A stretch of 64,000 bases of DNA. Origin: Enterobacter dykesii (GTDB lineage: Bacteria; Pseudomonadota; Gammaproteobacteria; Enterobacterales; Enterobacteriaceae). Positions 45,952 through 56,536 of the stretch are shown one piece after another. Location of the stretch: assembly GCF_008364625.2 (NCBI RefSeq), contig NZ_CP126604.1, positions 1,426,001 to 1,490,000 on the forward strand, read 5' to 3'. Below the pieces are notes generated by a model. It did no database searches, had not been told where the DNA came from, and worked only from the letters and a program-made list of their open reading frames with translations. Position 1 is the stretch's first letter. Every line of letters begins with the position of its first letter. The position numbers and the translations under genes are program-made.

Positions 45952-48396
45952 ATGAAAATCAACGCGCCTGAAGCATTAATGGCTGCCGAGGTCACTCGCC
46001 GTGGGTTGATGAAAACCACGGCAATAGGCGGCCTGGCCGTAGCCAGCAGCGCCTTCACGCTCCCTTTTACCCGACTGGCCTCAGCGGCGGATGCACTATC
46101 CCCAGCCTCAGTTCCGGAAAAAGTGGTGTGGAGTGCCTGTACCGTTAACTGCGGTAGCCGTTGTCCGCTACGTATGCATGTGGTGGATGGCGAAATTAAA
46201 TATGTCGAAACCGACAATACCGGGGACGATAACTACGAAGGGTTACATCAGGTCCGTGCCTGCCTGCGTGGTCGCTCCATGCGTCGTCGCGTGTATAATC
46301 CGGACCGCCTGAAATATCCGATGAAGCGCGTCGGTAAGCGTGGGGAAGGGAAGTTCGAGCGGATTAGCTGGGATGAAGCCTACGACATCATTGCCACCAA
46401 CATGCAGCGTTTGATTAAAGAGTACGGCAACGAATCCATCTACCTGAACTACGGTACCGGGACGCTTGGCGGCACGCTGACCCGCTCCTGGCCACCGGGT
46501 AAAACGCTGGTGGCACGCCTGATGAACTGCTGCGGCGGTTATCTCAATCACTACGGCGACTATTCCTCTGCGCAGATCGCAGCAGGACTGAACTACACCT
46601 ACGGCGGCTGGGCTGATGGCAACAGCCCGTCCGATATTGAAAACAGTAAGCTGGTCGTGCTGTTCGGTAACAACCCGGGTGAAACCCGCATGAGCGGCGG
46701 TGGGGTAACTTACTACCTCGAACAGGCCCGCGCCAAATCCAATGCCCGCATGATCATCATCGATCCGCGCTATACCGACACCGGTGCCGGACGTGAAGAC
46801 GAGTGGATCCCCATCCGTCCGGGGACCGATGCGGCGCTGGTCTCCGCGCTTGCGTGGGTAATGATCACAGAAAACCTCGTCGATCAGCCTTTCCTGGATA
46901 AATACTGCGTCGGCTATGACGAGAAAACCCTGCCGGCCAGCGCGCCTGCTAATGGTCACTACAAGGCGTATATTCTCGGGCAGGGCAATGACGGCGTGGC
47001 GAAAACGCCGCAGTGGGCATCCACCATCACCGGCATTCCGGCCGAGCGTATCGTTCAGCTGGCGCGTGAGATTGGCTCGGCCAAACCGGCCTACATCAGC
47101 CAGGGCTGGGGTCCGCAGCGTCATGCGAACGGCGAAATCGCGACCCGCGCCATCTCCATGCTCTCCATTCTGACCGGCAACGTCGGCATTCACGGCGGTA
47201 ACACCGGCGCGCGTGAAGGCTCGTATGAAGTGCCGTTCGAACGCATGCCGACGCTGGATAACCCGGTTCAGACCAGCATCTCCATGTTTATGTGGACCGA
47301 TGCGATTGAACGTGGTCCTGAAATGACCGCCCTGCGCGACGGCGTGCGCGGCAAGGACAAGCTGGACGTGCCGATCAAGATGATCTGGAACTATGCCGGT
47401 AACTGCCTCATCAACCAGCATTCAGAAATCAACCGCACCCACGAGATCCTCCAGGATGACAAGAAGTGCGAGATGATTGTGGTGATCGACTGCCACATGA
47501 CCTCCTCGGCAAAATATGCCGATATCCTGCTGCCGGACTGCACCGCCTCTGAGCAGATGGATTTCGCGCTGGACGCCTCCTGCGGCAACATGTCCTACGT
47601 CATCTTTACTGACCAGGCCATCAAGCCGCGCTTCGAGTGCAAAACCATCTATGAGATGACCTCCGAGCTGGCGAAACGTCTTGGTGTTGAGCAGCAGTTT
47701 ACCGAGGGACGCACTCAGGAAGGGTGGATGCGCCATCTGCATGAACTCTCCCGTAAGGCGATTCCTGACCTGCCGGACTTTGATACCTTCCGCAAGCAGG
47801 GGATGTACAAACAGCGCGATCCGGAAGGGCACCACGTGGCGTACAAAGCGTTCCGTGAAAATCCGCAGGCGAACCCGCTGACCACGCCATCGGGCAAAAT
47901 CGAAATCTACTCCGAAGAGCTGGCAAAAATTGCGTCGACGTGGCAGCTGCCGGAAGGGGACGTTATCGATCCGCTGCCGATCTACACGCCAGGTTTTGAA
48001 AACTATAACGATCCGCTGACGGCGAAATTCCCGCTGCAGCTGACCGGTTTCCACTACAAAGCGCGCGTGCACTCCACCTACGGTAACGTCGACATACTGA
48101 AAGCCGCCTGCCGTCAGGATATGTGGATCAACCCGATGGATGCCAAAGCGCGCGGCATCAGCAATGGCGATCGCGTGCGTATCTTCAACGGTCGCGGCGA
48201 GGTCCACATCGAAGCCAAAGTGACGCCGCGCATGATGCCAGGCGTGGTGGCGCTGGGGGAAGGGGCCTGGTACAGCCCTGATGCCAACCGCATCGACCAG
48301 GCGGGCAGTATTAACGTACTGACCACGCAGCGTCCGTCGCCACTGGCGAAGGGCAACCCATCCCACACAAACCTTGTCCAGGTTGAAAAGGTTTAA
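45952..48396 (+). CDS. dmsA: DmsA, DMSO reductase catalytic subunit
   Basis: This 814-residue molybdopterin enzyme reduces DMSO and amine N-oxides in anaerobic respiration. A twin-arginine leader (TRRGLMKT, 15-22) targets it for Tat export. The [4Fe-4S] ligands are C63, C67, C71 and C104 (CTVNCGSRC ... RACLRG). Mo-bis-MGD motifs follow, including GNNPGETRMSGGG and the C-terminal GNPSHTNLVQVEKV. Same length as E. coli. Confidence 0.97.
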   Translation: MKINAPEALMAAEVTRRGLMKTTAIGGLAVASSAFTLPFTRLASAADALSPASVPEKVVWSACTVNCGSRCPLRMHVVDGEIKYVETDNTGDDNYEGLHQVRACLRGRSMRRRVYNPDRLKYPMKRVGKRGEGKFERISWDEAYDIIATNMQRLIKEYGNESIYLNYGTGTLGGTLTRSWPPGKTLVARLMNCCGGYLNHYGDYSSAQIAAGLNYTYGGWADGNSPSDIENSKLVVLFGNNPGETRMSGGGVTYYLEQARAKSNARMIIIDPRYTDTGAGREDEWIPIRPGTDAALVSALAWVMITENLVDQPFLDKYCVGYDEKTLPASAPANGHYKAYILGQGNDGVAKTPQWASTITGIPAERIVQLAREIGSAKPAYISQGWGPQRHANGEIATRAISMLSILTGNVGIHGGNTGAREGSYEVPFERMPTLDNPVQTSISMFMWTDAIERGPEMTALRDGVRGKDKLDVPIKMIWNYAGNCLINQHSEINRTHEILQDDKKCEMIVVIDCHMTSSAKYADILLPDCTASEQMDFALDASCGNMSYVIFTDQAIKPRFECKTIYEMTSELAKRLGVEQQFTEGRTQEGWMRHLHELSRKAIPDLPDFDTFRKQGMYKQRDPEGHHVAYKAFRENPQANPLTTPSGKIEIYSEELAKIASTWQLPEGDVIDPLPIYTPGFENYNDPLTAKFPLQLTGFHYKARVHSTYGNVDILKAACRQDMWINPMDAKARGISNGDRVRIFNGRGEVHIEAKVTPRMMPGVVALGEGAWYSPDANRIDQAGSINVLTTQRPSPLAKGNPSHTNLVQVEKV

Positions 48397-48406
48397 GGAG
48401 TAGCCG

Positions 48407-49024
48407 ATGACAACCCAGTATGGATTTTTTATTGATTCCAGCCGTTGCACCGGGTGCAAAACCTGCGAGCTGGCCTGTAAAGATTACAAAGACCTGACTC
48501 CTGACGTCAGCTTCCGCCGCATCTACGAATACGCCGGGGGCGACTGGCAGGAAGATAACGGCGTCTGGCATCAGAACGTCTTTGCCTATTACCTGTCGAT
48601 TGCCTGCAACCACTGTGAAGATCCGGCCTGTACCAAGGTCTGTCCGAGCGGGTCAATGCACAAGCGTGAAGACGGTTTTGTGGTGGTGGATGAAGATGTC
48701 TGCATCGGCTGTCGCTACTGCCATATGGCCTGTCCGTACGGCGCACCGCAGTACAATGCTGCTAAAGGCCACATGACCAAATGCGACGGTTGCCACACCC
48801 GCGTAGCGGATGGCAAAAAGCCGATTTGCGTCGAGTCCTGCCCGCTGCGCGCGCTGGACTTCGGTCCCATCGAAGAGTTGCGTCAAAAACACGGTCAGCT
48901 TGCCGCCGTGGCACCGCTGCCGTCTGCGCACTTCACGAAGCCGAGCATTGTGATTAAACCTAACGCCAACAGCCGTCCTACTGGTGACACCACCGGCTAC
49001 CTGGCAAACCCGAAGGAGGTGTGA
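48407..49024 (+). CDS. dmsB: DmsB, DMSO reductase iron-sulfur subunit
   Basis: This 205-residue ferredoxin-like protein carries four [4Fe-4S] clusters that wire DmsC to DmsA. The four Cys groups are CTGCKTCELACKD, CNHCEDPACTKVCP, CIGCRYCHMACP and CDGCHTR...CVESCP. It starts 10 bases after dmsA and ends 1 base before the dmsC start codon. Confidence 0.97.
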   Translation: MTTQYGFFIDSSRCTGCKTCELACKDYKDLTPDVSFRRIYEYAGGDWQEDNGVWHQNVFAYYLSIACNHCEDPACTKVCPSGSMHKREDGFVVVDEDVCIGCRYCHMACPYGAPQYNAAKGHMTKCDGCHTRVADGKKPICVESCPLRALDFGPIEELRQKHGQLAAVAPLPSAHFTKPSIVIKPNANSRPTGDTTGYLANPKEV

Positions 49025-49025
49025 G

Positions 49026-49889
49026 ATGGGAAGTGGATGGCATGAATGGCCGCTGATGATCTTCACGGTCTTTGGTCAGTGCGTGGCGGGCGGCTTCATT
49101 GTGCTCGCGCTGGCGATGTTGAAAGGGAACCTCAATGCCGAACAGCAGCAGCGTTTAGTGTTGAGCATGTTTGGCCTGTGGGTGCTTATGGGGATTGGCT
49201 TTATCGCCTCTACTCTGCACCTGGGTTCGCCGATGCGCGCGTTTAACTCTCTGAACCGCGTGGGGGCCTCATCCCTCAGTAACGAGATTGCCAGCGGGGC
49301 AATTTTCTTTGCCGTCGGTGGTCTGGGCTGGCTGCTGGCCGCTTTGAAGAAATTGCCAGCGGGTCTGCGCAGCCTGTGGTTAATCGTGACCATGGTACTG
49401 GGCGTGGTGTTCGTGTGGATGATGGTACGCGTCTATAACACCATCGATACCGTCCCCACCTGGTACAGCGTCTGGACGCCAATGAGCTTCTTCCTGACGA
49501 TGTTTATCGGCGGGCCGCTGCTGGGCTACCTGCTGCTGCGCGTGGCGGGTGTCGACGGATGGGCTATGCGTTTGCTGCCCGCTGTTTCGCTTCTGGCGCT
49601 GGTAGTGAGTGCGATGGTCGCCCTGATGCAGGGTTCTGAACTGGCAACCATTCACAGCTCTATCCAGCAGGCCTCTGCCCTGGTGCCGGACTACGGTGCG
49701 CTGATGGCCTGGCGTATCGTTCTGCTGGTCGCTGCGCTGGTATTCTGGATTGCTCCTCAGCTCAAAGGCTATCAGCCCGCGCTGCCGCTGCTGTCACTGG
49801 CCTTTGTGCTGGTCCTGGCGGGTGAACTGATTGGCCGCGGTGTGTTCTACGGGTTGCATATGACCGTTGGTATGGCTGTCGCCAGCTAA
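49026..49889 (+). CDS. dmsC: DmsC, DMSO reductase membrane anchor
   Basis: This 287-residue NrfD/DmsC-type protein with eight helices anchors DmsAB and oxidises menaquinol. The ATG at 49026 follows GGAGG and gives the E. coli length. Conserved features are the N-terminal GSGWHEWPLMIFTVFGQCVAGG and ASTLHLGSPMRAFNSL. Confidence 0.96.
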   Translation: MGSGWHEWPLMIFTVFGQCVAGGFIVLALAMLKGNLNAEQQQRLVLSMFGLWVLMGIGFIASTLHLGSPMRAFNSLNRVGASSLSNEIASGAIFFAVGGLGWLLAALKKLPAGLRSLWLIVTMVLGVVFVWMMVRVYNTIDTVPTWYSVWTPMSFFLTMFIGGPLLGYLLLRVAGVDGWAMRLLPAVSLLALVVSAMVALMQGSELATIHSSIQQASALVPDYGALMAWRIVLLVAALVFWIAPQLKGYQPALPLLSLAFVLVLAGELIGRGVFYGLHMTVGMAVAS

Positions 49890-49910
49890 CGTTGCATTTG
49901 GTTATATCAA

Positions 49911-49941
49911 GCCGGGCCAGAGTGCCCGGCTTTTCTTTTTT
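49911..49941 (+). terminator. dmsC terminator
   Basis: The stem GCCGGGC / GCCCGGC (49911-49917 with 49924-49930) has a 6-base loop and is followed by TTTTCTTTTTT. Confidence 0.93.
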
Positions 49942-50163
49942 CGATCATGAAATTTTTCGACTGTCGTTTTGTTTTAATTTCGCCCATTAATAAATAAAAA
50001 CAGACACATAATTAATATCTATAGCAGGCGTGGCATTAGCAGGATAAGTTTTTTAAATCGACAGGGAACATATTGTGCGAGGCGGCTAAATCAGTGGATT
50101 GACTTTGTTTTTGCCAGTGGCATGATGCGCACGAAATCTGAACTTCCTCACGGTTTTTAATCC

Positions 50164-51312
50164 ATGACCACCTATACCCGCCCAGTGCTCCTGTTGCTCT
50201 GTGGCCTGCTTCTGTTGACCCTGGCGATCGCAGTGTTAAATACGCTCGTCCCGCTATGGCTCGCCCATGAAAACTTACCGACCTGGCAGGTGGGTATGGT
50301 CAGCTCGTCCTTTTTTACCGGGAACCTGCTGGGTACGCTAATGACCGGGAGCCTGATTAAGCGCTTTGGCTTTAATCGCAGCTATTATCTGGCTTCGCTG
50401 ATTTTCGCCGCCGGGTGTGCAGGGCTGGGCCTGATGGTCGGATTCTGGAGCTGGATGGCATGGCGCTTTATCGCAGGCGTAGGCTGCGCGATGATTTGGG
50501 TGGTGGTTGAAAGCGCGCTGATGTGCAGCGGCACTTCGCGCAACCGTGGACGCCTGCTGGCAGCCTATATGATGGTTTATTACGTCGGCACCGTGCTGGG
50601 TCAACTGATGGTCAGCAAGCTGCCAACCGATCTGATGAGCGTTCTGCCGTGGGTAACGGGCATGGTGCTGGCCGCAATCCTGCCACTGCTCTTCACGCGT
50701 ATTGTGAACCAGAACAGCGAGCATCAGGAAGCGACCCACGTCTGGCCGATGCTGAGACTGCGTCAGGCGCGCCTGGGCGTTAACGGCTGCATTATCTCGG
50801 GGATTGTACTGGGCTCGCTCTACGGCCTGATGCCGCTCTATCTGAATCATCAGGGCGTCAGCGATTCCGGAATTGGCTTCTGGATGGCGGTGATGGTGAG
50901 TGCGGGGATCGTCGGGCAGTGGCCGATTGGCCGCCTTGCGGACCGCTTCGGTCGTTTGCTGGTGCTTCGCGTTCAGGTCTTCGTGGTCATCATGGGATGC
51001 CTTGCCATGCTCAGCAACGCCGCGATGGCGCCTGCGCTGTTTATTCTCGGGGCCGCCGGCTTTACGCTCTATCCGGTCGCGATGGCCTGGGCCTGTGAGA
51101 AAGTTGAACATCACCAGCTGGTGGCAATGAACCAGGCGCTGTTACTGAGCTATACCATCGGCAGTTTATTAGGGCCGACGTTTACCGCGATGCTGATGCA
51201 GAATTATTCCGATAATTTATTGTTTATCATGATCGCCAGCGTGTCGTTTATTTATCTCTTGATGCTGCTGCGCAAAGCAGGCGAGCATCCAACGCCTGTG
51301 GCACATGCCTGA
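50164..51312 (+). CDS. ycaD: YcaD, major facilitator superfamily transporter
   Basis: This 382-residue transporter has twelve hydrophobic helices and MFS loop motifs ([15 protein letters not shown] and [14 protein letters not shown]). The substrate is unknown. In E. coli K-12, ycaC lies between dmsC and ycaD; here the 274-base gap holds only the dmsC terminator and an AT-rich promoter region. Confidence 0.93.
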   Translation: MTTYTRPVLLLLCGLLLLTLAIAVLNTLVPLWLAHENLPTWQVGMVSSSFFTGNLLGTLMTGSLIKRFGFNRSYYLASLIFAAGCAGLGLMVGFWSWMAWRFIAGVGCAMIWVVVESALMCSGTSRNRGRLLAAYMMVYYVGTVLGQLMVSKLPTDLMSVLPWVTGMVLAAILPLLFTRIVNQNSEHQEATHVWPMLRLRQARLGVNGCIISGIVLGSLYGLMPLYLNHQGVSDSGIGFWMAVMVSAGIVGQWPIGRLADRFGRLLVLRVQVFVVIMGCLAMLSNAAMAPALFILGAAGFTLYPVAMAWACEKVEHHQLVAMNQALLLSYTIGSLLGPTFTAMLMQNYSDNLLFIMIASVSFIYLLMLLRKAGEHPTPVAHA

Positions 51313-51320
51313 TTAAATAA

Positions 51321-51345
51321 AAGCCTGTCGATGACAGGCTTTTTT
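51321..51345 (+). terminator. ycaD terminator
   Basis: A perfect 9-bp stem AAGCCTGTC / GACAGGCTT with a GAT loop is followed by a T-run. Confidence 0.93.
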
Positions 51346-51435
51346 GTCCCTGTCACAACTAAGAGTTTTACTTATTGTTTGTTTATTGCGCCAGGCGATA
51401 ATTCATGTGAGTCCTACCACTATAAGGCAGCAATC

Positions 51436-51957
51436 ATGTCTATTCGTCGTTTTTCCACTACCGCACTTGCCGTAGTGTTGTCTTTAACGTTTGCAACGGC
51501 TCCGGTCATGGCTAATCCTGGAAACGGGAATGGCGGTGGTCACGGAAACGGTGGCGGGCAAGGTAATGGCGGTAATCATGGTAACGGGAATTCTGGTAAC
51601 CATGGCAATAAGCAAAATAACGGTCAGGATAACCCTGGAAAATCGGATAAAAGCTTTGAAAGCAGTAAAGATGTCGGTAACGATGTCGATGCTCGCGTGA
51701 GCTTCGATCATGCCCGCCATCTGGCGCTGAATTATGGCTTAACGGGCTATGACTCTCTGCCTCCGGGTATCGCGAAAAACCTGGCGCGCGGTAAGCCATT
51801 GCCTCCGGGCATTGCGAAGAAAACCGTGCCGGCCTCAATGCTGGGCCAGCTTCCTTCCTACCCTGGCTATGAATGGCGCGTGGTCGGAGACGACCTGGTC
51901 TTAATTGCGCTGAGTACAGCCATTGTGACGTCCGTTATTAACGGCGTCTTTAAATAG
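51436..51957 (+). CDS. CigR/RcnB-like secreted or membrane-anchored protein
   Basis: This 173-residue protein has a signal peptide (cut near A26). Residues 27-73 are a low-complexity stretch of Gly, Asn, His and Gln. A C-terminal RcnB-like domain carries two LPPGIAK motifs and a hydrophobic end (VLIALSTAIVTSVINGVF). This is the pattern of the CigR family, whose Salmonella member is an anti-virulence regulator and SPI-2 effector. Here there is no type III system nearby. The ATG at 51436 follows AAGG. Family call is fairly secure; function is not. Confidence 0.72.
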   Translation: MSIRRFSTTALAVVLSLTFATAPVMANPGNGNGGGHGNGGGQGNGGNHGNGNSGNHGNKQNNGQDNPGKSDKSFESSKDVGNDVDARVSFDHARHLALNYGLTGYDSLPPGIAKNLARGKPLPPGIAKKTVPASMLGQLPSYPGYEWRVVGDDLVLIALSTAIVTSVINGVFK

Positions 51958-51962
51958 AATAT

Positions 51963-51991
51963 AAAAAGGCCCGGTTCTCACCGGGCCTTTT
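51963..51991. terminator. Bidirectional terminator between cigR-like gene and pflA
   Basis: The stem AAAGGCCCGGT / ACCGGGCCTTT (51965-51975 with 51980-51990) has a TCTC loop, an A-run before and a T-run after, so it stops both convergent transcripts. Confidence 0.92.
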
Positions 51992-51993
51992 CT

Positions 51994-52734
51994 TTAATAC
52001 ATCACCTTGTGGCCGTACTGTTCAAGAATACCTTTGACGCGTTCCATTGTCTCTTTTTTCGGCGGCTTCACGCCATCAAGTTTGTACTCTTCGCCCATCG
52101 CCACCCATTTATGTTTACCCAGCTCGTGATAGGGCAGAAGCTCGATTTTCTCGACGTTGCCCATGTCGCGGGTAAATTCCCCCAGGCGGTGCGCGGAGTC
52201 GTCATCATCTGACCAGCCGGGAACCACCACGTAGCGGATCCAGGTTTTGATGCCTTTATCGGCAATGTATTTGGCAAATTCCAGCGTGCGGTGGTTTGAG
52301 ACGCCAACCAGGTTCTGGTGGATCTCATCGTTCATCTGTTTGAGATCGAGCATCACCAGATCGGTCACTTCAAGCAGTTCGTCGATAACCGGATCGTAAC
52401 GGCGTACGAAGCCGTTGGTGTCGAGGCAGGTATGAATGCCTTCTTTATGGCAGGCGCGGAACCAGTCGCGGACAAATTCAGCCTGCAGAATGGCTTCACC
52501 GCCGGATGCGGTGACGCCGCCGCCGGACGCGTTCATAAAGTGGCGGTAGGTCACCACCTCTTTCATCAAGTCTTCAACGGTCACTTCTTTACCGCCATGG
52601 GTATCCCAGGTGTCACGGTTATGGCAGTACAGGCAGCGCATCAGGCAGCCCTGGAAAAAGGTGATGAAGCGGATACCCGGGCCATCGACGGTGCCACAGG
52701 ATTCAAAGGAGTGAATGCGACCAATAATTGACAT
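51994..52734 (-). CDS. pflA: PflA, pyruvate formate-lyase activating enzyme
   Basis: This 246-residue radical-SAM enzyme makes the glycyl radical on PflB. The [4Fe-4S] cysteines are C30, C34 and C37 ([13 protein letters not shown]). GGE-type SGGEAILQ binds SAM. The ATG at 52734 gives the E. coli length; an open 18-codon extension has no match. It follows pflB by 204 bases with its own terminator between, so it may have its own promoter, as in E. coli. Confidence 0.97.
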   Translation of the reverse strand: MSIIGRIHSFESCGTVDGPGIRFITFFQGCLMRCLYCHNRDTWDTHGGKEVTVEDLMKEVVTYRHFMNASGGGVTASGGEAILQAEFVRDWFRACHKEGIHTCLDTNGFVRRYDPVIDELLEVTDLVMLDLKQMNDEIHQNLVGVSNHRTLEFAKYIADKGIKTWIRYVVVPGWSDDDDSAHRLGEFTRDMGNVEKIELLPYHELGKHKWVAMGEEYKLDGVKPPKKETMERVKGILEQYGHKVMY

Positions 52735-52870
52735 TGCGGTGATATCTCCAGCATCGGCCCGTCCGGGGCCTGAGTATGCACAGCTCAAAGCCGGCTGTGT
52801 TGAAGTCTGTTTTGGCTGATATCCATAGAGTATAGATAGCGGACAAAAGAGACTGAGGTGGAGAGGGTGC

Positions 52871-52899
52871 TAAAAAGGCCCCACTGACGTGGAGCCTTT
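52871..52899 (-). terminator. pflB terminator
   Basis: An inverted repeat with one mismatch (52874-52884 with 52889-52899, loop TGAC) ends in a T-run on the minus strand, about 40 bases after the pflB stop. Confidence 0.8.
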
Positions 52900-52938
52900 A
52901 TTGTACGCTTTTTAACGCGTGATTTCAGTCAATTCCAC

Positions 52939-55221
52939 TTACATGGACTGAGTGAAAGTACGGGTGATAACGTCCTGCTGCTGTTCTTTAGTCAGGGAGT
53001 TAAAACGTACTGCGTAGCCAGATACGCGGATGGTCAGCTGAGGATATTTCTCAGGGTGTTCCATCGCGTCGAGCAGCATCTCACGGTTCATTACGTTCAC
53101 GTTCAGGTGCTGACCACCTTCGATGGACGCTTCGTGGTGGAAGTAACCATCCATCAGACCCGCGAGGTTAGTTTTACGCACTTCGTCGTCTTTACCCAGC
53201 GCGTTTGGCACGATAGAGAAGGTGTATGAGATACCATCTTTCGCGTAAGCAAACGGCAGTTTAGCAACGGAGGTCAGAGAGGCAACCGCACCTTTCTGGT
53301 CACGACCGTGCATTGGGTTAGCACCTGGGCCGAATGGCGCGCCAGCACGACGACCGTCTGGGGTGTTACCGGTTTTCTTACCATACACAACGTTAGAGGT
53401 GATGGTCAGAACAGACTGAGTCGGGATAGCGTTACGGTAAGTAGTCAGTTTCTGAATTTTCTTCATGAAACGTTCTACCAGGTCAACCGCCATGTCATCA
53501 ACACGAGAGTCGTTGTTACCAAACTGCGGATATTCACCTTCGATTTCGAAGTCTACAGCCAGGCCGTCTTCGTCACGAATTGGTTTAACTTTCGCATATT
53601 TGATTGCAGACAGGGAGTCAGCAGCAACGGACAGACCAGCGATACCACACGCCATGGTGCGGATAACGTCACGGTCGTGCAGCGCCATCAGAGAGGCTTC
53701 GTAGCTGTACTTGTCGTGCATGTAGTGAATAACGTTCAGCGCGGTCACGTACTGTTTAGCCAGCCAGTCCATGAAGTGATCCATGCGGTCCATCACTTCG
53801 TCGAAGTTCAGAACGTCGCCTTTGATCGGCTCAGACTTAGGACCAACCTGCATTTTCAGTTTTTCATCAACGCCGCCGTTGATTGCGTACAGCATGGTTT
53901 TCGCCAGGTTTGCACGCGCACCGAAGAACTGCATTTGTTTACCAACAACCATTGGGCTTACGCAGCAAGCGATAGCGTAATCGTCGTTGTTGAAGTCCGG
54001 ACGCATCAGGTCATCGTTCTCGTACTGCAGAGAAGAGGTATCGATGGACACTTTAGCGGCGAATTTCTTGAAGTTCAGAGGCAGTTTTTCAGACCACAGA
54101 ACGGTGATGTTCGGCTCCGGAGAAGGACCCATGGTGTACAGGGTGTTCAGGAAGCGGAAGCTGTTTTTGGTTACCAGAGTACGGCCGTCAACGCCCATAC
54201 CACCGATTGATTCTGTTGCCCAGATTGGGTCACCAGAGAACAGCTCATCGTATTCAGGGGTACGCAGGAAGCGAACCATACGCAGTTTCATGACCAGGTG
54301 GTCAATCATTTCCTGAGCGTCTTGCTCGGTAATTTTGCCTGCTTTGATGTCGCGTTCGATGTACGCATCCAGGAAGGTGGATACGCGACCGAAGGACATT
54401 GCTGCACCGTTCTGAGACTTAACAGCGGCCAGGTAGCCGAAGTAGGTCCACTGGATAGCTTCCTGAGCGTTGGTAGCAGGACCAGAGATATCGCAGCCAT
54501 ATTTCGCTGCCATCTCTTTGATCTGACCCAGCGCGCGGTGCTGTTCAGCGATTTCTTCACGCAGACGGATAGTCGCTTCCAGGTTTACGCCGTTTTCCAG
54601 ATCGGACTGCAGGGAAACAAACTGCGCGTACTTGTCTTTCATCAGGAAGTCGATACCGTACAGCGCAACGCGACGGTAGTCGCCGATGATACGGCCACGG
54701 CCATACGCATCTGGCAGACCAGTCAGAACGCCAGATTTACGGCAGTTCAGAATGTCTTTGGTGTAAACATCGAATACGCCCTGGTTGTGGGTTTTGCGGT
54801 ATTCGGTGAAGATTTTTTTCAGCATTGGGTCCAGCTCGCGATTATACGCTTTGCAGGAACCTTCAACCATTTTGATACCACCGAACGGGATAATTGCGCG
54901 TTTCAGTGGTGCTTCAGTCTGCAGACCAACGATTTTCTCAAGGGCTTTGTTGATGTAGCCAGCATCGTGAGAAGTGATGGTGGAAGCAACGGAGGTGTCA
55001 AAATCAACTGGCGCGTGAGTGCGGTTTTCCAGTTTAACGCCTTCCATTACGCTGTCCCACAGCTTGGTGGTCGCGTCAGTTGCGCCAGCCAGGAAGGATT
55101 CGTCACCTTCATACGGGGTATAGTTTTTCTGAATGAAGTCACGTACGTTTACTTCATTCTGCCAGTCACCTTTCGCAAAACCTTCCCAGGCTGTGGCTAA
55201 CTTTTCATTAAGCTCGGACAT
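52939..55221 (-). CDS. pflB: PflB, pyruvate formate-lyase
   Basis: This 760-residue glycyl-radical enzyme cleaves pyruvate with CoA to acetyl-CoA and formate under anaerobiosis. The catalytic Cys pair is in AIACCVSPM (about 419-420). The radical glycine is in the C-terminal [12 protein letters not shown] (about 735). Length equals E. coli. Codon use is strongly biased, as expected for a very highly expressed gene. Confidence 0.98.
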   Translation of the reverse strand: MSELNEKLATAWEGFAKGDWQNEVNVRDFIQKNYTPYEGDESFLAGATDATTKLWDSVMEGVKLENRTHAPVDFDTSVASTITSHDAGYINKALEKIVGLQTEAPLKRAIIPFGGIKMVEGSCKAYNRELDPMLKKIFTEYRKTHNQGVFDVYTKDILNCRKSGVLTGLPDAYGRGRIIGDYRRVALYGIDFLMKDKYAQFVSLQSDLENGVNLEATIRLREEIAEQHRALGQIKEMAAKYGCDISGPATNAQEAIQWTYFGYLAAVKSQNGAAMSFGRVSTFLDAYIERDIKAGKITEQDAQEMIDHLVMKLRMVRFLRTPEYDELFSGDPIWATESIGGMGVDGRTLVTKNSFRFLNTLYTMGPSPEPNITVLWSEKLPLNFKKFAAKVSIDTSSLQYENDDLMRPDFNNDDYAIACCVSPMVVGKQMQFFGARANLAKTMLYAINGGVDEKLKMQVGPKSEPIKGDVLNFDEVMDRMDHFMDWLAKQYVTALNVIHYMHDKYSYEASLMALHDRDVIRTMACGIAGLSVAADSLSAIKYAKVKPIRDEDGLAVDFEIEGEYPQFGNNDSRVDDMAVDLVERFMKKIQKLTTYRNAIPTQSVLTITSNVVYGKKTGNTPDGRRAGAPFGPGANPMHGRDQKGAVASLTSVAKLPFAYAKDGISYTFSIVPNALGKDDEVRKTNLAGLMDGYFHHEASIEGGQHLNVNVMNREMLLDAMEHPEKYPQLTIRVSGYAVRFNSLTKEQQQDVITRTFTQSM

Positions 55222-55272
55222 GTAACACCTACCTTCTTAAGTGGATTTTTTATTTACTGCCTGAGAAAACCA

Positions 55273-56130
55273 TCAATGATGATCGTCGCCACGCAGGTAA
55301 ATGACCCAGTATGTCAACCCAACTAACAGACCCCCACCGATAATGTTCCCGATAGTGACAGGGATCAGGTTATCAGTAATGAAATTCATAATAGTCAGGT
55401 GAGAGAAACTTTCCGGGGATGAACCAACTGCGGTCCAGAACTCCGGGCTTGCAAAGTCGCGGATGACAATGCCCATTGGGATCATGAACATATTCGCGAT
55501 ACTGTGCTCAAAGCCGCTGGCAACAAACATCGCAACCGGCAGAACCATAATTAAGGCTTTGTCCATCAGGCTACGACCCGAGTAGCTCATCCATACAGCC
55601 AGGCAGACCATCAGGTTAGCGAGGATGCCGAGAGCAACGGCTTCGATAAATGTGTGGTGCATTTTGTGGTCGGCGGTTTGCAGGACGTTAAGGCCCCAGC
55701 CACCGTTGGCGGTCATGTACTCGCCAGAAAGCCACATCAACAAAACAAAGAGCAGACAGCCAACCAGGTTACCCACGTAGACGTTAAGCCAGTTACGCGC
55801 CAGCTGACCCCAGGTAATTCTTCCGCTGGCCTTTGCCACGACAATCAGCACCGTTGAGGTGAAGAGGTCGGCGCCGCAGATGACGCAAAGAATCAGACCC
55901 AGTGAGAAGCAAATGCCGCCAATCAGTTTGGCCATGCCGAAAGGCATTCCGGCAGTACCGGTGGTGGCGGTGATGTAGAAGACGAAAGCGATAGAGATGA
56001 ACACACCAGCCGTGATCGCCAGATAGAACGTCTTCATCGGGTGTTTCGTTGCTTTATAGACACCCGCTTCTTCGGCAACTTTGGCCATCGCAGCAGGGAG
56101 TAAAAGATCAAAAGGGTTGTCAGCTTTCAC
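55273..56130 (-). CDS. focA: FocA, formate channel (GTG start)
   Basis: This 285-residue pentameric channel moves formate across the inner membrane. It has six helices of the FNT family, with FVFYITATTGTAGM and LWxxx-type ASGFEHSIANMFMIPMG (pore His). The GTG at 56130 (then KADNPFDLLLPAAM) gives the E. coli length; an in-frame ATG 14 codons upstream adds unmatched residues. pflB follows after 51 bases in one operon. Confidence 0.96.
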   Translation of the reverse strand: MKADNPFDLLLPAAMAKVAEEAGVYKATKHPMKTFYLAITAGVFISIAFVFYITATTGTAGMPFGMAKLIGGICFSLGLILCVICGADLFTSTVLIVVAKASGRITWGQLARNWLNVYVGNLVGCLLFVLLMWLSGEYMTANGGWGLNVLQTADHKMHHTFIEAVALGILANLMVCLAVWMSYSGRSLMDKALIMVLPVAMFVASGFEHSIANMFMIPMGIVIRDFASPEFWTAVGSSPESFSHLTIMNFITDNLIPVTIGNIIGGGLLVGLTYWVIYLRGDDHH

Positions 56131-56190
56131 ACTAACTCTCTCTTTATTAAGTCGGCGACGAGATACTAACAAAGCATTATAGAAGAGAAA

Positions 56191-56204
56191 TTGATATAGA
56201 TCAT
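56191..56204 (-). promoter_or_regulatory. FNR site of the focA-pfl operon
   Basis: TTGAT-ATAG-ATCAT matches TTGAT-N4-ATCAA at 9 of 10 positions, 60 bases before focA. Confidence 0.75.
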
Positions 56205-56456
56205 ATCTCGCCTGGCTTATAGGCCCGCAGTGTGTATGGTTTTACAGCAAATGCGGAGTAAGTATTTGATTATCCGTATAAAAATAAATTTTAAAAGTTA
56301 TGAAAAGAGTTGAATTTTTTCGTTCAGCCACCTCTGACACAGTTAATTAATATGGAGTATTTACCATAAAAAGTAACAGTAAAGCCCAGGTAAATATTAT
56401 TATATTTACCCATGTTTAACTTTATTATTACAATCAACAGTCATTGCCGAAGAAAA

Positions 56457-56485
56457 TAAAAAACGGGGCAATGAAATTGCCCCGT
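56457..56485 (-). terminator. ycaO terminator
   Basis: A perfect 10-bp stem ACGGGGCAAT / ATTGCCCCGT with a 3-base loop (GAA on the + strand) is followed on the minus strand by a T-run. Confidence 0.9.
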
Positions 56486-56536
56486 AATATAGCCCAGACG
56501 ATTGAATACGCCTACTGCTGGTAATGTTATCTGCGC

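Larger units (their letters stand above)
56131..56536 (-). promoter_or_regulatory. focA-pfl control region
   Basis: This 406-base AT-rich gap separates ycaO from focA. It holds an FNR-like box and the ycaO terminator. The E. coli counterpart carries several promoters controlled by FNR, ArcA, IHF and CRP. The stretch 56260-56460 is very AT-rich and could hold IHF and ArcA sites, but I cannot pin them down by eye. Confidence 0.6.
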
